DNA of 64,000 nucleotides from an uncultured Poribacteria bacterium (lineage in GTDB: Bacteria; Poribacteria; WGA-4E; WGA-3G), in contig OX638316.1 in the NCBI GenBank assembly GCA_951812525.1, forward strand, positions 2,266,630 to 2,330,629, in the 5' to 3' direction. Every line of letters starts with the position of its first letter. Positions within the stretch are counted from its first letter, which is position 1. This document shows, one piece after another, positions 1-8,449 of the stretch. The position numbers and the translations under genes were made by a program. Under the pieces are notes generated by a model. It searched no databases. It saw nothing but the letters and a program-made list of their open reading frames with translations, and was not told the origin of the DNA.

Positions 1-986
1 ATTTTTTGGGTTTGCGCGGGCTGCGACTTTGGCTCAACGCCTTCTTCAATTTCGTCTGGTGTTAAGTCGTCCAGCTCTTGCGTAATCACGGTAATTGTCA
101 TGCCTTGGAAGGCTGCACCGACACCACCCTGTAGATTATCGCCGTGTAGGTTTTCGTCGTACCCAGAGAATTGCGTAACGATGTTGTGATTATCTTCAGG
201 CGAATCATCGCGGAAGACAACAGAAATACTTTCCGGAGGTGTATTTGCAACAGTACCCATCATTGGGTTTTCAACACGCTCTGGGTGTTCTTTATGAAGA
301 TTGACATAAGTGAACCCGACGCGGAAAATGTCTCCCAAAAGTCCTTGTGCCCGGAAACCGATGAGACGTGCGTTTTCAAGGTGCCGCACTCCAGCGTCCT
401 CATTCAGACCGTTTCGACGTCCAAGAGTTGGTGCGAGGTTTGCCGCCGCGTCTGTCAACTGAACAGGGTTCGAGATACGAGAGTTGATGAGTGTAAAGAG
501 ATGACGTTCCTGTGCAAAAGAAATATCCCAACGAAGTCCGTCAAACTCAGTTTTGTAGAGGATGTAACGGTTTGGGAACAATGTGGACGGCTTGAAACGC
601 ATGCTATCACCGATAGCAAACTCAGTATATCTGCCGCGGAAACTATCTTCAGTTAAAACGGTTCTATCCAACTGCGCCGAGAATCTTTCACTATCTAGCT
701 GTCCTGTCCAACCAACAAATAGTTCGCCGTTCTGGTCGAACTCTTTCTGTTCACGATAGTTGTAGACCTCGTTACCTTCAAGCAGCTCTTTACCAAATAG
801 GTCGTAGAAGAATTGGGGTTCTTCCTCCAACTGGAATCGAGCTGAGAATTTAGAACTCCCCTCAATTGTTGGTAATAGGGGTTCTTGTGGACCAAGGCTC
901 TGTGCACCACAACCGTAAAGCACAAAAGCACTCAGGATACAGGTCGCTACAAGTAAAACATCAATTGATTGTTTTAGCCTGTTCAT
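1..986 (-). CDS. Putative outer-surface lipoprotein, 3' end beyond window
   Basis: An uninterrupted minus-strand frame of about 328 codons runs from an ATG at 986 off the left edge. The N-terminus has a hydrophobic stretch ending in LYGC (Cys26), a typical lipobox, so the product should be a lipoprotein. A strong AAGGAGG ribosome binding site lies about a dozen bases upstream (near 1000-1005). The rest is rich in Phe, Arg, Asp and Glu, with regularly spaced segments such as RYILYKTEFDGLRWDIS and GFRAQGLLGDIFRVGFTYV, which suggests beta structure at the outer membrane. I do not recognise the family. The C-terminus is missing here, so length and full domain content are unknown. Lipoprotein status is fairly sure; function is not. 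Confidence 0.75.
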   Translation of the reverse strand, partial: MNRLKQSIDVLLVATCILSAFVLYGCGAQSLGPQEPLLPTIEGSSKFSARFQLEEEPQFFYDLFGKELLEGNEVYNYREQKEFDQNGELFVGWTGQLDSERFSAQLDRTVLTEDSFRGRYTEFAIGDSMRFKPSTLFPNRYILYKTEFDGLRWDISFAQERHLFTLINSRISNPVQLTDAAANLAPTLGRRNGLNEDAGVRHLENARLIGFRAQGLLGDIFRVGFTYVNLHKEHPERVENPMMGTVANTPPESISVVFRDDSPEDNHNIVTQFSGYDENLHGDNLQGGVGAAFQGMTITVITQELDDLTPDEIEEGVEPKSQPAQTQK

Positions 987-1823
987 TACTTTGTTTTTCC
1001 TCCTTGGAAATAATGAATCGGAAATTGGGGCAACAGGACAGCGATGTGAACATTACTTGTTTTTACGCTGCATCCACCCTGGTATCCGAACAAAAAACCT
1101 TAAAAATGGATGGAACCGCTTTTTATTTGTAAACGACGGAGTCAAAATGTCGTTAATGCAACTAACGGTGTTTCAATTTCGATCTCCGCGGTTATTGCTG
1201 CGAAGACACCTCAAAATTGCGAATACCGAGCGAAGCATATAAAAGCGAGTCTCCTTCCAACAAATTAAGGGTTAGTTTTGCAGGGATTCTCTCAGTAACG
1301 CGTGATGAAACACCTACAAAACTGTTCTTGGCTTTTAAAATAGCACTGATGCAAATTTCTGTCAAGTTTTTAACAGAAAAAATATATTCATTAGGATAGT
1401 TTCACATATCATACCGAAAATGTAATATATTTTCAAGTTTTAAATGTGTCAGTGCTATTGTCTTCGTTTTTTTAATCCACTTTTACAGCGGGAATCAATA
1501 TCGGGAAGCATTCCGGGAGGCTTACGCAATTGTGCCAGCGACGGTTGTTCAAGGACATGACTCGTAAACTCTGGATAGTTTCAATCGCTGCTGCTCTCCT
1601 GATGACAGCAGGAAACCGATAATGAAAACATCTTGTATCAAGGCACAGATCGAAAACATCAAAAAACTGAGGCATAGATTCATGAAAATTTTTGCTATGC
1701 CAAGGGCTTTATTGCGTCTCTGTGCATTGGATATATTATATATTATACCACATTTTCAGAAAAAATGACATTTTTTTTTCAAAATTCTGAAGCTAAAGCC
1801 ACAAATGCTGGCAAACACCTCAT
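987..1823. other. Intergenic stretch with possible decayed coding remnants
   Basis: This gap of about 840 bases lies between two minus-strand genes and has no convincing gene. On the plus strand around 1487-1676, three short runs in different frames look protein-like: NQYREAFREAYAIVPATVV, a leader-like MTRKLWIVSIAAALLMTAG from 1557, and QETDNENILYQGTDRKHQK. None connects in a single frame, so they could be the debris of a small secreted-protein gene or chance. The remainder is AT-rich, with TATATTATATATTATACC near 1730-1750. Confidence 0.3.
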
Positions 1824-3281
1824 TTAACTTTCTATACTTTCAGTAGTTTTGCTGAAATATTCGCTAAACAGGATAATCGTAATCCCAAGAACTGTGCCAG
1901 CGATCCCTGCGATCACAAAAATGAGTCTGAGTTGTGGACTGATAGGAATCTTCCTGGGTACAGCGCGATCAATGATTTCAATACCGCCTATCTGGTTGCG
2001 AGAGGTGGTTAGCTTGGATTCGGCATATAATATTTCGGCTTCAAGTGAACGTTTGGCGATTTCTTCAGCAAGCGCGTTGGTTTTCTGAATTTTGGCACCC
2101 ATTTGCGTGAGCATAATCTGGTTTTCGGGAATTTGTTCCAGCAATTGCATCAATTCCTTTTCTAACGTATCGCGTTCCTGTTTGAGGCGTTCAGTGGCGT
2201 TTTCATAACGCGAGAGATTTGGAACAAGCGTTATCAGTTGGTTCTTTATATAGGTATAATGGGTAGAAGGTCCGGAGGTGACAGTGGTGGACGTAGGAGA
2301 GATTTGCGTATTTTTTTCTTGGATGTCAGCGATTTGTGCGTCAAGACCTTTTAGTTCGGAGGCAGTCTTACCTACCTTTTCTTTGTCCGCAACACGCTGT
2401 GATTCGAGGGTAAAGAGTTTCTCTTGTTGAAAGAGCCAGACGGGATCATAAGAGGTGGTTTCGGATAGTTGCGTCTGTTCGGGTAGAAGTGTTAGTTGTT
2501 CCTGCAGATAAGCGATATGGACCCGCGTTGCGTAAAGTTGCTGTTGATTTGTCTCAATATCTTCTCGGACACGGGCATGACGTTCGAGCAGATTAGTCAG
2601 CGTCGGCACCCATGTCTCTGGACTGCCATTTTGACGGGCAAATTGGAGGAGGGCATCGAGGTCTGTCTCTATTTCGGTTTGGATTTCTCGTTGTTTATTT
2701 TCGAGAAATTCCATGCGCTTTCTGAGTTTTGTCTCTTCATCTCCACGCCGCAACGTTTTCATATCTTGGGCGAGTTGGTTAACAAGAAGTGCTGCATTAC
2801 GCTCTCCGCCTTCTGCCTCGGTCAAAGCAATTGACAAATTGATATAGTCGGAGTCTGGGTTGAGTTGCGCCTTCAGCATCCGTTTGAGTTTGCCAATCGA
2901 GGGTAGGAGAGCGACTGCGTCTATGTTGCCGCTCTCTTCAAGATTTTCGATTGCCGTTTTTAGCATTGACTCTGTGGAAAATCGAGCACTGATTGTCTCC
3001 ATTTCCCTGCGGTCAATACCACCGGAAAGGACGCTTTGAAAAAGGTTTGCTGAAGGAAGAGAAGGTGTTGCGCTGGGTTGGACGAGCAACATTAAAGTGG
3101 AAGCAGCATACGTTTTGGGTAAACGAAGCGAGATAACTAAGGCGGTTCCTAATACCAGCAAAATACTCAAACAGAATGTAAAGGCATGTTTTCGGATAAG
3201 TTGAAAATAATCTCGTAGGTGTGCCTCCTGTTGCGGCATGGATATACAGAATTTCTGCCCTGGATCTGGACTAGAAATCAC
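1824..3281 (-). CDS. Wzz/GumC-like polysaccharide chain-length determinant
   Basis: The protein has about 485 residues and the architecture of a polysaccharide co-polymerase. A transmembrane segment lies near residues 34-52, followed by a long periplasmic region rich in coiled coil (about 60-440) and a second transmembrane helix near 452-474, preceded by the Pro-rich PRKIPISPQLRL stretch typical of Wzz proteins. It would sit in the inner membrane and set the chain length of an exported polysaccharide. No tyrosine kinase domain is attached and no glycan biosynthesis genes lie next to it. The frame opens with GTG at 3281, but the AAGGAGG site lies only about 2 bases before it, so a downstream start (for example MPQQEAH, near 3239) is possible. 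It is last in an operon with the lipoprotein at 3299. Confidence 0.8.
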   Translation of the reverse strand: MISSPDPGQKFCISMPQQEAHLRDYFQLIRKHAFTFCLSILLVLGTALVISLRLPKTYAASTLMLLVQPSATPSLPSANLFQSVLSGGIDRREMETISARFSTESMLKTAIENLEESGNIDAVALLPSIGKLKRMLKAQLNPDSDYINLSIALTEAEGGERNAALLVNQLAQDMKTLRRGDEETKLRKRMEFLENKQREIQTEIETDLDALLQFARQNGSPETWVPTLTNLLERHARVREDIETNQQQLYATRVHIAYLQEQLTLLPEQTQLSETTSYDPVWLFQQEKLFTLESQRVADKEKVGKTASELKGLDAQIADIQEKNTQISPTSTTVTSGPSTHYTYIKNQLITLVPNLSRYENATERLKQERDTLEKELMQLLEQIPENQIMLTQMGAKIQKTNALAEEIAKRSLEAEILYAESKLTTSRNQIGGIEIIDRAVPRKIPISPQLRLIFVIAGIAGTVLGITIILFSEYFSKTTESIES

Positions 3282-3298
3282 CCCTCCTTCTCTTCCAC

Positions 3299-3859
3299 CT
3301 ATAGGTTATTAGCGATACGAATTTCTTCGTCATTAAAGGCTTCGTCATGCCACTCGGTTATACGCCATTCGTCATTTCTTTTTTCAAAGATAAAGAGGTT
3401 GTCCCCTTCGGCGAACCATCCGGTATATCCACCTTCAAGAGATTGACCATCTGCTACGAATCCTTGGATTCTATAGTGATTCCGAACTTCCGCTTGATTG
3501 CCGTCTTGATTCATGGAAATCTCTGGCGGCGCGGAGAGTTCTATCTCAATATCCTGAAACTGTTCGAATACCCGAGTTGCGGCATCACGTTCTTGTCGAA
3601 TGTCATCAAACTCCAAATCATCTGTCTTGTCCCCATCTGTTCCCATATCGGAAACGTACAGGAAACCCTCTTCCCAGAAGGTACCGATGTAGGAATTAAC
3701 ATCTTCGGTTTCATAACCTTCACGCCACCGGTCTAAGACTTTATTAATTTGAAGGAGTTCTTCAGGGGGGACCTGACCAACTTTTTCAGCATCCCCACAC
3801 CCCATAAAGCCTATGAGTAAGATGAGTATGCCCCCGATTTTTATAAAACTCCTGAACAT
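3299..3859 (-). CDS. Lipoprotein with SnoaL/NTF2-like fold
   Basis: This 186-residue protein starts with a lipoprotein signal peptide ending in GFMGC (Cys21). The body reads like an NTF2/SnoaL-type cone: a helix with INKVLDRWREGYETEDVNSY, then strands ending in GDNLFIFEKRNDEWRITEWH, the usual final strand of DUF4440/SnoaL-like proteins. The start is supported by an AGGAG site 10-11 bases upstream. It lies 17 bases before the Wzz-like gene and 25 bases after the DUF5683-like gene, so the three are probably cotranscribed. A role in envelope assembly or ligand binding is inferred only from location and fold. Confidence 0.7.
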   Translation of the reverse strand: MFRSFIKIGGILILLIGFMGCGDAEKVGQVPPEELLQINKVLDRWREGYETEDVNSYIGTFWEEGFLYVSDMGTDGDKTDDLEFDDIRQERDAATRVFEQFQDIEIELSAPPEISMNQDGNQAEVRNHYRIQGFVADGQSLEGGYTGWFAEGDNLFIFEKRNDEWRITEWHDEAFNDEEIRIANNL

Positions 3860-3884
3860 AGTTGAATATTCTCCTATTTAAATT

Positions 3885-4475
3885 TCAAAAGGTTTTAACA
3901 ATACCAAAATAAAGATGTGAAGGGGTTGCACCGACTTCAATCCCCAATTTTTCCATTTCTTGTGCGTCTTGTTGAATAGACTGAACTAAAGTAGTCGCGT
4001 TGTAGAAATTAGAACTCACATAGGAATCGATAAGGCTGTAAACCCAGATACCAATACCGGTATACATAAAAAACGTTCTGAGTTTATAGCGCTGATTTGA
4101 GAAGGCATATCTTTCTAGTACCCCTGCCTCATCATGAGGATTTAAACTGGCATACGTTGCATAATCGTTGTAACGGTTACTAAACGATCTCTGTGCCAGC
4201 AAGGCGCCGACAGCAGAGCCTCCTATTCCCAAAACAGTCAAACTACCTCGGAAGTAGCTGCGGCTATAAAACTGTCCCCACCCGGGAAAAACGGCAGAGC
4301 GAACCATTGCCCCGATTGGCGAGACGAGTCTAATCTGTTCCTCTGTTTCAGATGTTTCCTGTTCAGTGTTTGTGCTCTTTTCAGCTTCTTGTGCATAACT
4401 GGCATGGAAACTGAAAGACAGCAGTGAAATAATCAGCAAAACTTGCAAAAATCGCATCTGATATGTAGGCTTCAC
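3885..4475 (-). CDS. DUF5683-like membrane/envelope protein
   Basis: This 196-residue protein has a signal peptide (cleavage probably after SYAQ, about residue 29). It then shows the AVFPGWGQFYSRSYFRG motif that marks the DUF5683/PGWGQ family, two hydrophobic helices (GSLTVLGIGGSAVGALLA and FFMYTGIGIWVYSLIDSYV) and a short C-terminal tail. The family is common in the FCB group and is of unknown function, usually encoded near envelope genes. It sits 45 bases downstream of the Tyr/Ser-rich secreted protein in the same operon. Confidence 0.75.
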   Translation of the reverse strand: MKPTYQMRFLQVLLIISLLSFSFHASYAQEAEKSTNTEQETSETEEQIRLVSPIGAMVRSAVFPGWGQFYSRSYFRGSLTVLGIGGSAVGALLAQRSFSNRYNDYATYASLNPHDEAGVLERYAFSNQRYKLRTFFMYTGIGIWVYSLIDSYVSSNFYNATTLVQSIQQDAQEMEKLGIEVGATPSHLYFGIVKTF

Positions 4476-4520
4476 GTATCCAAAAGGTTACGCAAAGCCT
4501 ACCTTACTCCTATTGATGTC

Positions 4521-6170
4521 TTAGCGCCGCCGTTTCGTGCGTTCGGTTGTTTTACTCCGACTGCTGCTTCGACTGCTGCTGCTTCGCTTATTGTCGTCAT
4601 CGTTACTACTTGAACTGCTACGTGATACGCTGGAACTCGATGTCGTCGGGCGCGTCCGCGTCTTCGTAGAAGAAGAACGGCTAACGCTTGTTCTCTCACG
4701 CGACGTGCTTGTTGCTCTTGAACGACTAACACTTGTTCTCTCACGCGATGTGCTTGTTGTTCTTGAACGGCTGACGCTTGAGTTTGAGCGTGTACTGCTT
4801 GAACTTGAAGTTCTGCTGCCGTATTTCGGGAGCGTGCTACTATTTGTGCGGGAAGAGTACGACCGACTCGACGATGTGGTGGGCGAACGTCTATAAAGCG
4901 ACGTAGCCCGCTGTGTCTCTGCTGACCTGTTGTAGCGGTTCAGACTTTGTGTTGTGCCAGCAGGATAGCGCCGTTGTTTGCTAACCGTATCACCTGAAGC
5001 ATAAGTACTCTGTCTTATACCACTTTGTCGAAGTTCCGCGGCGGATGCGAGAGCACGCTGTTTTTGGGCGATAATTGATTGACGTGTTACTCGCTCTGTT
5101 GTCGCCGGGGTCTGTCTCCGATGGTTTTCGAGTGTGGTCCGTACACTTCTCCGTACTGCTGTACGGTCTGTTTGCCGACGGGTCGCCGCTAATCGACTCC
5201 GGCTGTACTGCCGCCGCGTCGCTTCATGTTGTGCACTCCATTTATTCAACCGAGTCCGTCGTTGATGGACTTTCGGTGTACCACGATAGTAGCCCTGGTA
5301 AGAGCCGTAGTATGGCGAGTAATAGCGGTAGTATGAGCTCGGGTGGTAACCACGATAGCGACCGAGATATCCTCCATAATATGAGCGGATGGAGAGGTAG
5401 TGATGATCGTACCTCGGATAGCTCCATCGGAGATAGTAATCATAGTCCGTTGCGTAATAGACCGGACCGTCGTAAAAGTAGAGGTAGGTGTAACGGTGCC
5501 ACGGACGCCAACTGTAAGTCGGGGTGTACCGTTGAATCACTTTAACTTTCGGCTGCCTACGATAGGTGGATACTTCAATGTGCTCTACATCAATCTGTTC
5601 GCCCCCTTCAGCAACGATATGTAGTTCCATCCATCCGTCTTTAACATGACCCACAGCAGGAATTTTAATGTGTTCGGAACGGTTTTTTGCACGCAAGACA
5701 AAAGTGTCGCCGTAGCGGGTCTCACTTGCATTTTCGTCGTGGTAACCGCGCCGTGTCGTCTCTCGCTTGGTGTTACGAATCCAAGCACGTCCCGCAATGG
5801 GTTCTTCATAGTCTTCGATTTCTAAATGATGCGGTTCTCCTCGGTATCGTACTAAAATCTCAATGTATTGTGTCCCACTTGGAATTTCAAAGAGATATAC
5901 CGCACTCGCAATCGCAAATTCGTAATCGTCGGCGTTCTGACCTGTGTTTGACCATGCGGTGAGTCTTACGCCATCCTCAAAGCGTGGACTTGCGGTAATC
6001 GTCGCGTTGCCACGTTCAATCCACTCGTCAACTTCATTTGCTACGCGATGCTCGCGGCTGAGCCGATCCGAATAGTAATCGTAGTCGGCAGCGACGGAAC
6101 TTAGCAACCCAACCATTAAAAAACAGCCGATCAAGCATACTGCACTAAAAACGGAAATCCGGGTTTTCAT
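4521..6170 (-). CDS. Secreted protein with Tyr-rich core and Ser/Arg-rich repeat tail
   Basis: This 549-residue protein has a cleavable signal peptide (MKTRISVFSAVCLIGCFLMV..., cleavage near Ala28). Residues of about 30-210 form an ordinary beta-rich domain containing AVYLFEIPSGTQYIEILVRY. The middle (about 215-300) is extremely Tyr-rich (YYRYYSPYYGSYQGYYRG). The last 200 residues are basic and Ser/Thr/Arg-rich, with near-identical 15-residue repeats around SVSRSRTTSTSRERT and a tail TTERTKRRR. The ribosome binding site AGGAG sits 7 bases before the ATG. Composition suggests an extracellular or cell-surface polymer-binding protein, possibly intrinsically disordered. It is first in the operon that ends with the Wzz-like gene. 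No enzyme domain is recognisable. Confidence 0.75.
   Translation of the reverse strand: MKTRISVFSAVCLIGCFLMVGLLSSVAADYDYYSDRLSREHRVANEVDEWIERGNATITASPRFEDGVRLTAWSNTGQNADDYEFAIASAVYLFEIPSGTQYIEILVRYRGEPHHLEIEDYEEPIAGRAWIRNTKRETTRRGYHDENASETRYGDTFVLRAKNRSEHIKIPAVGHVKDGWMELHIVAEGGEQIDVEHIEVSTYRRQPKVKVIQRYTPTYSWRPWHRYTYLYFYDGPVYYATDYDYYLRWSYPRYDHHYLSIRSYYGGYLGRYRGYHPSSYYRYYSPYYGSYQGYYRGTPKVHQRRTRLNKWSAQHEATRRQYSRSRLAATRRQTDRTAVRRSVRTTLENHRRQTPATTERVTRQSIIAQKQRALASAAELRQSGIRQSTYASGDTVSKQRRYPAGTTQSLNRYNRSAETQRATSLYRRSPTTSSSRSYSSRTNSSTLPKYGSRTSSSSSTRSNSSVSRSRTTSTSRERTSVSRSRATSTSRERTSVSRSSSTKTRTRPTTSSSSVSRSSSSSNDDDNKRSSSSRSSSRSKTTERTKRRR
4681..4790 (-). repeat. 45-bp in-gene tandem repeat (SVSRSR-TSTSRERT)
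   Basis: Two full 45-base units (4681-4725 and 4726-4770) and a partial third encode the repeated Ser/Arg peptide in the tail of the secreted protein at 4521-6170. The units differ at only a few bases, so copy number may vary between strains. Confidence 0.75.
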
Positions 6171-6290
6171 AAGAATTCTCCTATCTTCATCTCCTCATTT
6201 GGCATTGCTAATGGTTTTATACCCATTTCGTGTAGCACCGCGTGGATATAATTGAAAGTAAATCTTCTTAATCACGAAACTGTTGCAAAG

Positions 6291-6320
6291 ATGATACAAT
6301 TTCTTTATAAGAATTGTCAA
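6291..6320 (-). promoter_or_regulatory. Sigma-70-like promoter for the 6170-1824 operon
   Basis: On the minus strand TTGACA (6315-6320 complement) is followed after 18 bases by TATCAT (6291-6296 complement). This would give a leader of about 110 bases ahead of the secreted-protein gene starting at 6170. Confidence 0.55.
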
Positions 6321-6443
6321 GGAATAATCAGAGTTGTCTAACTCCCCAGCCCAATCTTCTGGTCTGAAGAAAACTTGTGCGACAGACACAAACTTCTGAT
6401 TGCAATGCCCTGTTTAAATCAAACTCCTTAATAACGGTTCTTT

Positions 6444-7184
6444 TCACTCCCAGCCTTTGGGAATCAGTTTAATTCCTCTTTTTTTTGCGTGTTCACGTGC
6501 GAGTGGCGTAATAATCGCGTGGTTTTCATAAATCAACTCTCGCACACTCGGATCCAGATTTGAAATAGTCGAGGCACTAATCAGAGGCTTTTCCGAAGTG
6601 GCATACGAACTGTCCGTTTGCTCCTTGATTGACTCGGCGATTTGTACCATCGGTACTAATTGAACGCCAAGTTCAGACAAAACGTTTACATAGTTTACCT
6701 CAATGGTACCAGTTTCTGTAGAAGTTCTGTCCTGATTAAGGGCATCGGAGGCGGCTATAACTTTCTTTCCCTGAGAGAGTGCTTCAAAAACGAGGTAGCT
6801 ACAAGGCGTATCCACTAACCTTAATGCAAGTTTCGCGACCATCGGATAAGAAAAGACAGGAAGCACAATCTGCTGATATGTATCCACGAAGGTCGGTATA
6901 TTGGTTAGCGCGTTTTCCTCCAGAATGTTATCTTGGCTAAATGCAGTATAAATCGGTTCGGGGTTTATTACTTTAGTCGCGAGTTCGGACAAAATTATTG
7001 TAATTTTCCATCCGTCTTGTTCGCAGATACGGAGCTGCTGAAGTGGCTCATCCAATTCAAGTTGTGTGGCACCAAAGATAGCGAGCAGTCTTTTTTCGTG
7101 TGCAACCGGCGTAGTAGCGGGTATCTGCTCTCGCAGGACTCTCTCCACGACTTTCCTAATCTGGTCAATCAGTTCCTGGTTCAT
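6444..7184 (-). CDS. BMC-associated flavoprotein-like protein
   Basis: This 246-residue protein is encoded 32 bases after PduL in the BMC locus. The core (about 30-165) resembles the flavoprotein / phosphopantothenoylcysteine decarboxylase-like fold: LLAIFGATQLEL near the start, then QIVLPVFSYPMVAKLALRL and KKVIAASDAL. A basic amphipathic N-terminal helix (MNQELIDQIRKVVERVLREQ) resembles encapsulation peptides. The C-terminus has ENHAIITPLAREHAKKRGIK, a helical motif resembling tails of several BMC-associated proteins. Flavoprotein genes are known in Planctomycete/Verrucomicrobia-type BMC loci; their exact reaction is not settled. No Shine-Dalgarno motif is obvious. Assignment rests on context plus a moderate fold match. 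Confidence 0.65.
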   Translation of the reverse strand: MNQELIDQIRKVVERVLREQIPATTPVAHEKRLLAIFGATQLELDEPLQQLRICEQDGWKITIILSELATKVINPEPIYTAFSQDNILEENALTNIPTFVDTYQQIVLPVFSYPMVAKLALRLVDTPCSYLVFEALSQGKKVIAASDALNQDRTSTETGTIEVNYVNVLSELGVQLVPMVQIAESIKEQTDSSYATSEKPLISASTISNLDPSVRELIYENHAIITPLAREHAKKRGIKLIPKGWE

Positions 7185-7216
7185 GTTGGCTCAAAAGTAT
7201 GGGAAATCTGCGGGTT

Positions 7217-7930
7217 TTAGTCCACATCGCGCACGATTTCGACAGGTTCGCCACCTTTCAAACCGGCGGCGTTGGAATCGTCGGTGTCTAAGTGCATCTG
7301 AAGTACATATCCTTCAGAAATTTTCGGACGGACGTTTTCAAATGTTAAAGCGCGTTCACCACGGAAGTGTACCTTTAGAAGTTCATTCTCGCGAATACCG
7401 AGTGCTTCAGCGTGGTTAGGAGTCATGTGAATGTGGCGTGCCGCGCAGATTGCACCCTCTTCCAAATAGACACTTCCTGCGGGTCCGATGAGAGTAATAG
7501 GTTCCGCACCGGCGAGGTCACCCGAGTCTCGAATAGGTGGATTTAATCCGAGTCGGATGGCTTCCGTTTGTGCTACTTCGACTTGAGAGTAATCGCGTAC
7601 GGGACCGAGGATGCGAACGGCTTCAATAGCGCGCATCCTTTTTCCGACGATAGTGACTGTCTCATTTGCCGCGAATGCGCCCGGTTGATAAAGTGGGGCG
7701 TAAACAGTGAGTTGGTGCCCAGCACCGTAGAGGATTTCGAGGTGCTCCTGCGTTACATGAGCATGCCGCGCTGAAACTCCAACAGGGATTTGCTGCTGCT
7801 GCGCAACGACATCACATGCACGGTTTCCTGCCTCGCAGGTTCGCAAAGCACAACCGCTACACGCCTGGTCCGTCGTCAGCCTGTTGACAACACGGCGGGT
7901 AATCAACTCAACAAGGGCTTGGTCTGGCAT
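7217..7930 (-). CDS. pduL: PduL-type phosphate propanoyl/acyltransferase
   Basis: PduL exchanges CoA and phosphate on acyl groups inside BMCs, so that CoA is recycled in the lumen. This 237-residue copy has both metal-binding His pairs (ARHAHV, His56/His58; RHIHM, His166/His168) and the C-terminal HLDTDDSNAAG motif (His213), all expected of an active two-barrel PduL. Residues 4-20 form an amphipathic helix like an encapsulation peptide. Unusual is a four-Cys stretch between that helix and the first barrel (Cys24, 27, 32, 39; CSGCALRTCEAGNRAC), which could bind a metal or Fe-S centre. The gene lies between the shell gene (75-base gap) and the flavoprotein gene. Confidence 0.93.
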   Translation of the reverse strand: MPDQALVELITRRVVNRLTTDQACSGCALRTCEAGNRACDVVAQQQQIPVGVSARHAHVTQEHLEILYGAGHQLTVYAPLYQPGAFAANETVTIVGKRMRAIEAVRILGPVRDYSQVEVAQTEAIRLGLNPPIRDSGDLAGAEPITLIGPAGSVYLEEGAICAARHIHMTPNHAEALGIRENELLKVHFRGERALTFENVRPKISEGYVLQMHLDTDDSNAAGLKGGEPVEIVRDVD

Positions 7931-8005
7931 CTATGATTCGCCTTTTTGGTTAAGATGTCCCGAACGTTATTCGGGAACGTGGGGTCAATCGACTTAACAG
8001 ACAGC

Positions 8006-8281
8006 TTACGCTTTGCTCAACATGGTATCAACTTCCGCGTGGGGACGTGGAATCACGTGAACAGAAACAACTTCACCGACGCGTGCGGCTGCTTCGGCGC
8101 CAGCATCTGTTGCTGCTTTCACTGCGCCAACATCACCGCGAACCATGACGGTTACATAACCCGCACCGATCTGCTCATAACCGATGAGTTGGACATTTGC
8201 TGCTTTCACCATTGCATCAGCAGCTTCAATACTTCCAACCAAACCTCTTGTTTCAACTAAACCCAATGCATCTCCGTTCAT
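8006..8281 (-). CDS. BMC-H hexameric microcompartment shell protein
   Basis: This 91-residue single-domain BMC protein of the EutM/PduA/CcmK type has the signature [20 protein letters not shown] at the start, the pore-side segment [22 protein letters not shown], and IPRPHAEVD at the end. Hexamers of such proteins tile the shell facets. An AGGAGG site lies about 13 bases upstream, a longish gap. This is the only shell gene in view: no pentamer (BMC-P), trimer, aldehyde dehydrogenase or signature enzyme is in the window, so the rest of the compartment must be encoded elsewhere if it is functional. Confidence 0.95.
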   Translation of the reverse strand: MNGDALGLVETRGLVGSIEAADAMVKAANVQLIGYEQIGAGYVTVMVRGDVGAVKAATDAGAEAAARVGEVVSVHVIPRPHAEVDTMLSKA

Positions 8282-8420
8282 GTTATTTTTTTAGCCTCCT
8301 ATTGAAAATTCAATAATGAATATCTGAGTCGTTGTAGGGTATTGTGTGCCGGCGATAAGAACGATTCCCCGACATGAAAACAGGGGAAACCGAGCAAAAT
8401 ACTAAGCACCCCACCTTTAT

Positions 8421-8449
8421 AATATATCACATTTTTTCAACTTTTTCAA
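8421..8449 (-). promoter_or_regulatory. Possible promoter of the BMC operon
   Basis: TTGAAA and TATATT on the minus strand, 17 bases apart, overlap the 3' end of the TPR gene. They would start a transcript with a leader of about 130 bases before the BMC-H gene. The leader holds a TTCCCC...GGGGAA hairpin (about 8366-8389). Confidence 0.45.

Noticed and set aside
4537-4896. Plus-strand open frame rich in Leu
   Set aside because: It is the antisense shadow of the Ser/Arg-rich repeat tail; no ribosome binding site and low-complexity composition.
6195-6389. Minus-strand frame of 64 codons
   Set aside because: It covers the promoter of the envelope operon, has no ribosome binding site and no protein-like pattern.
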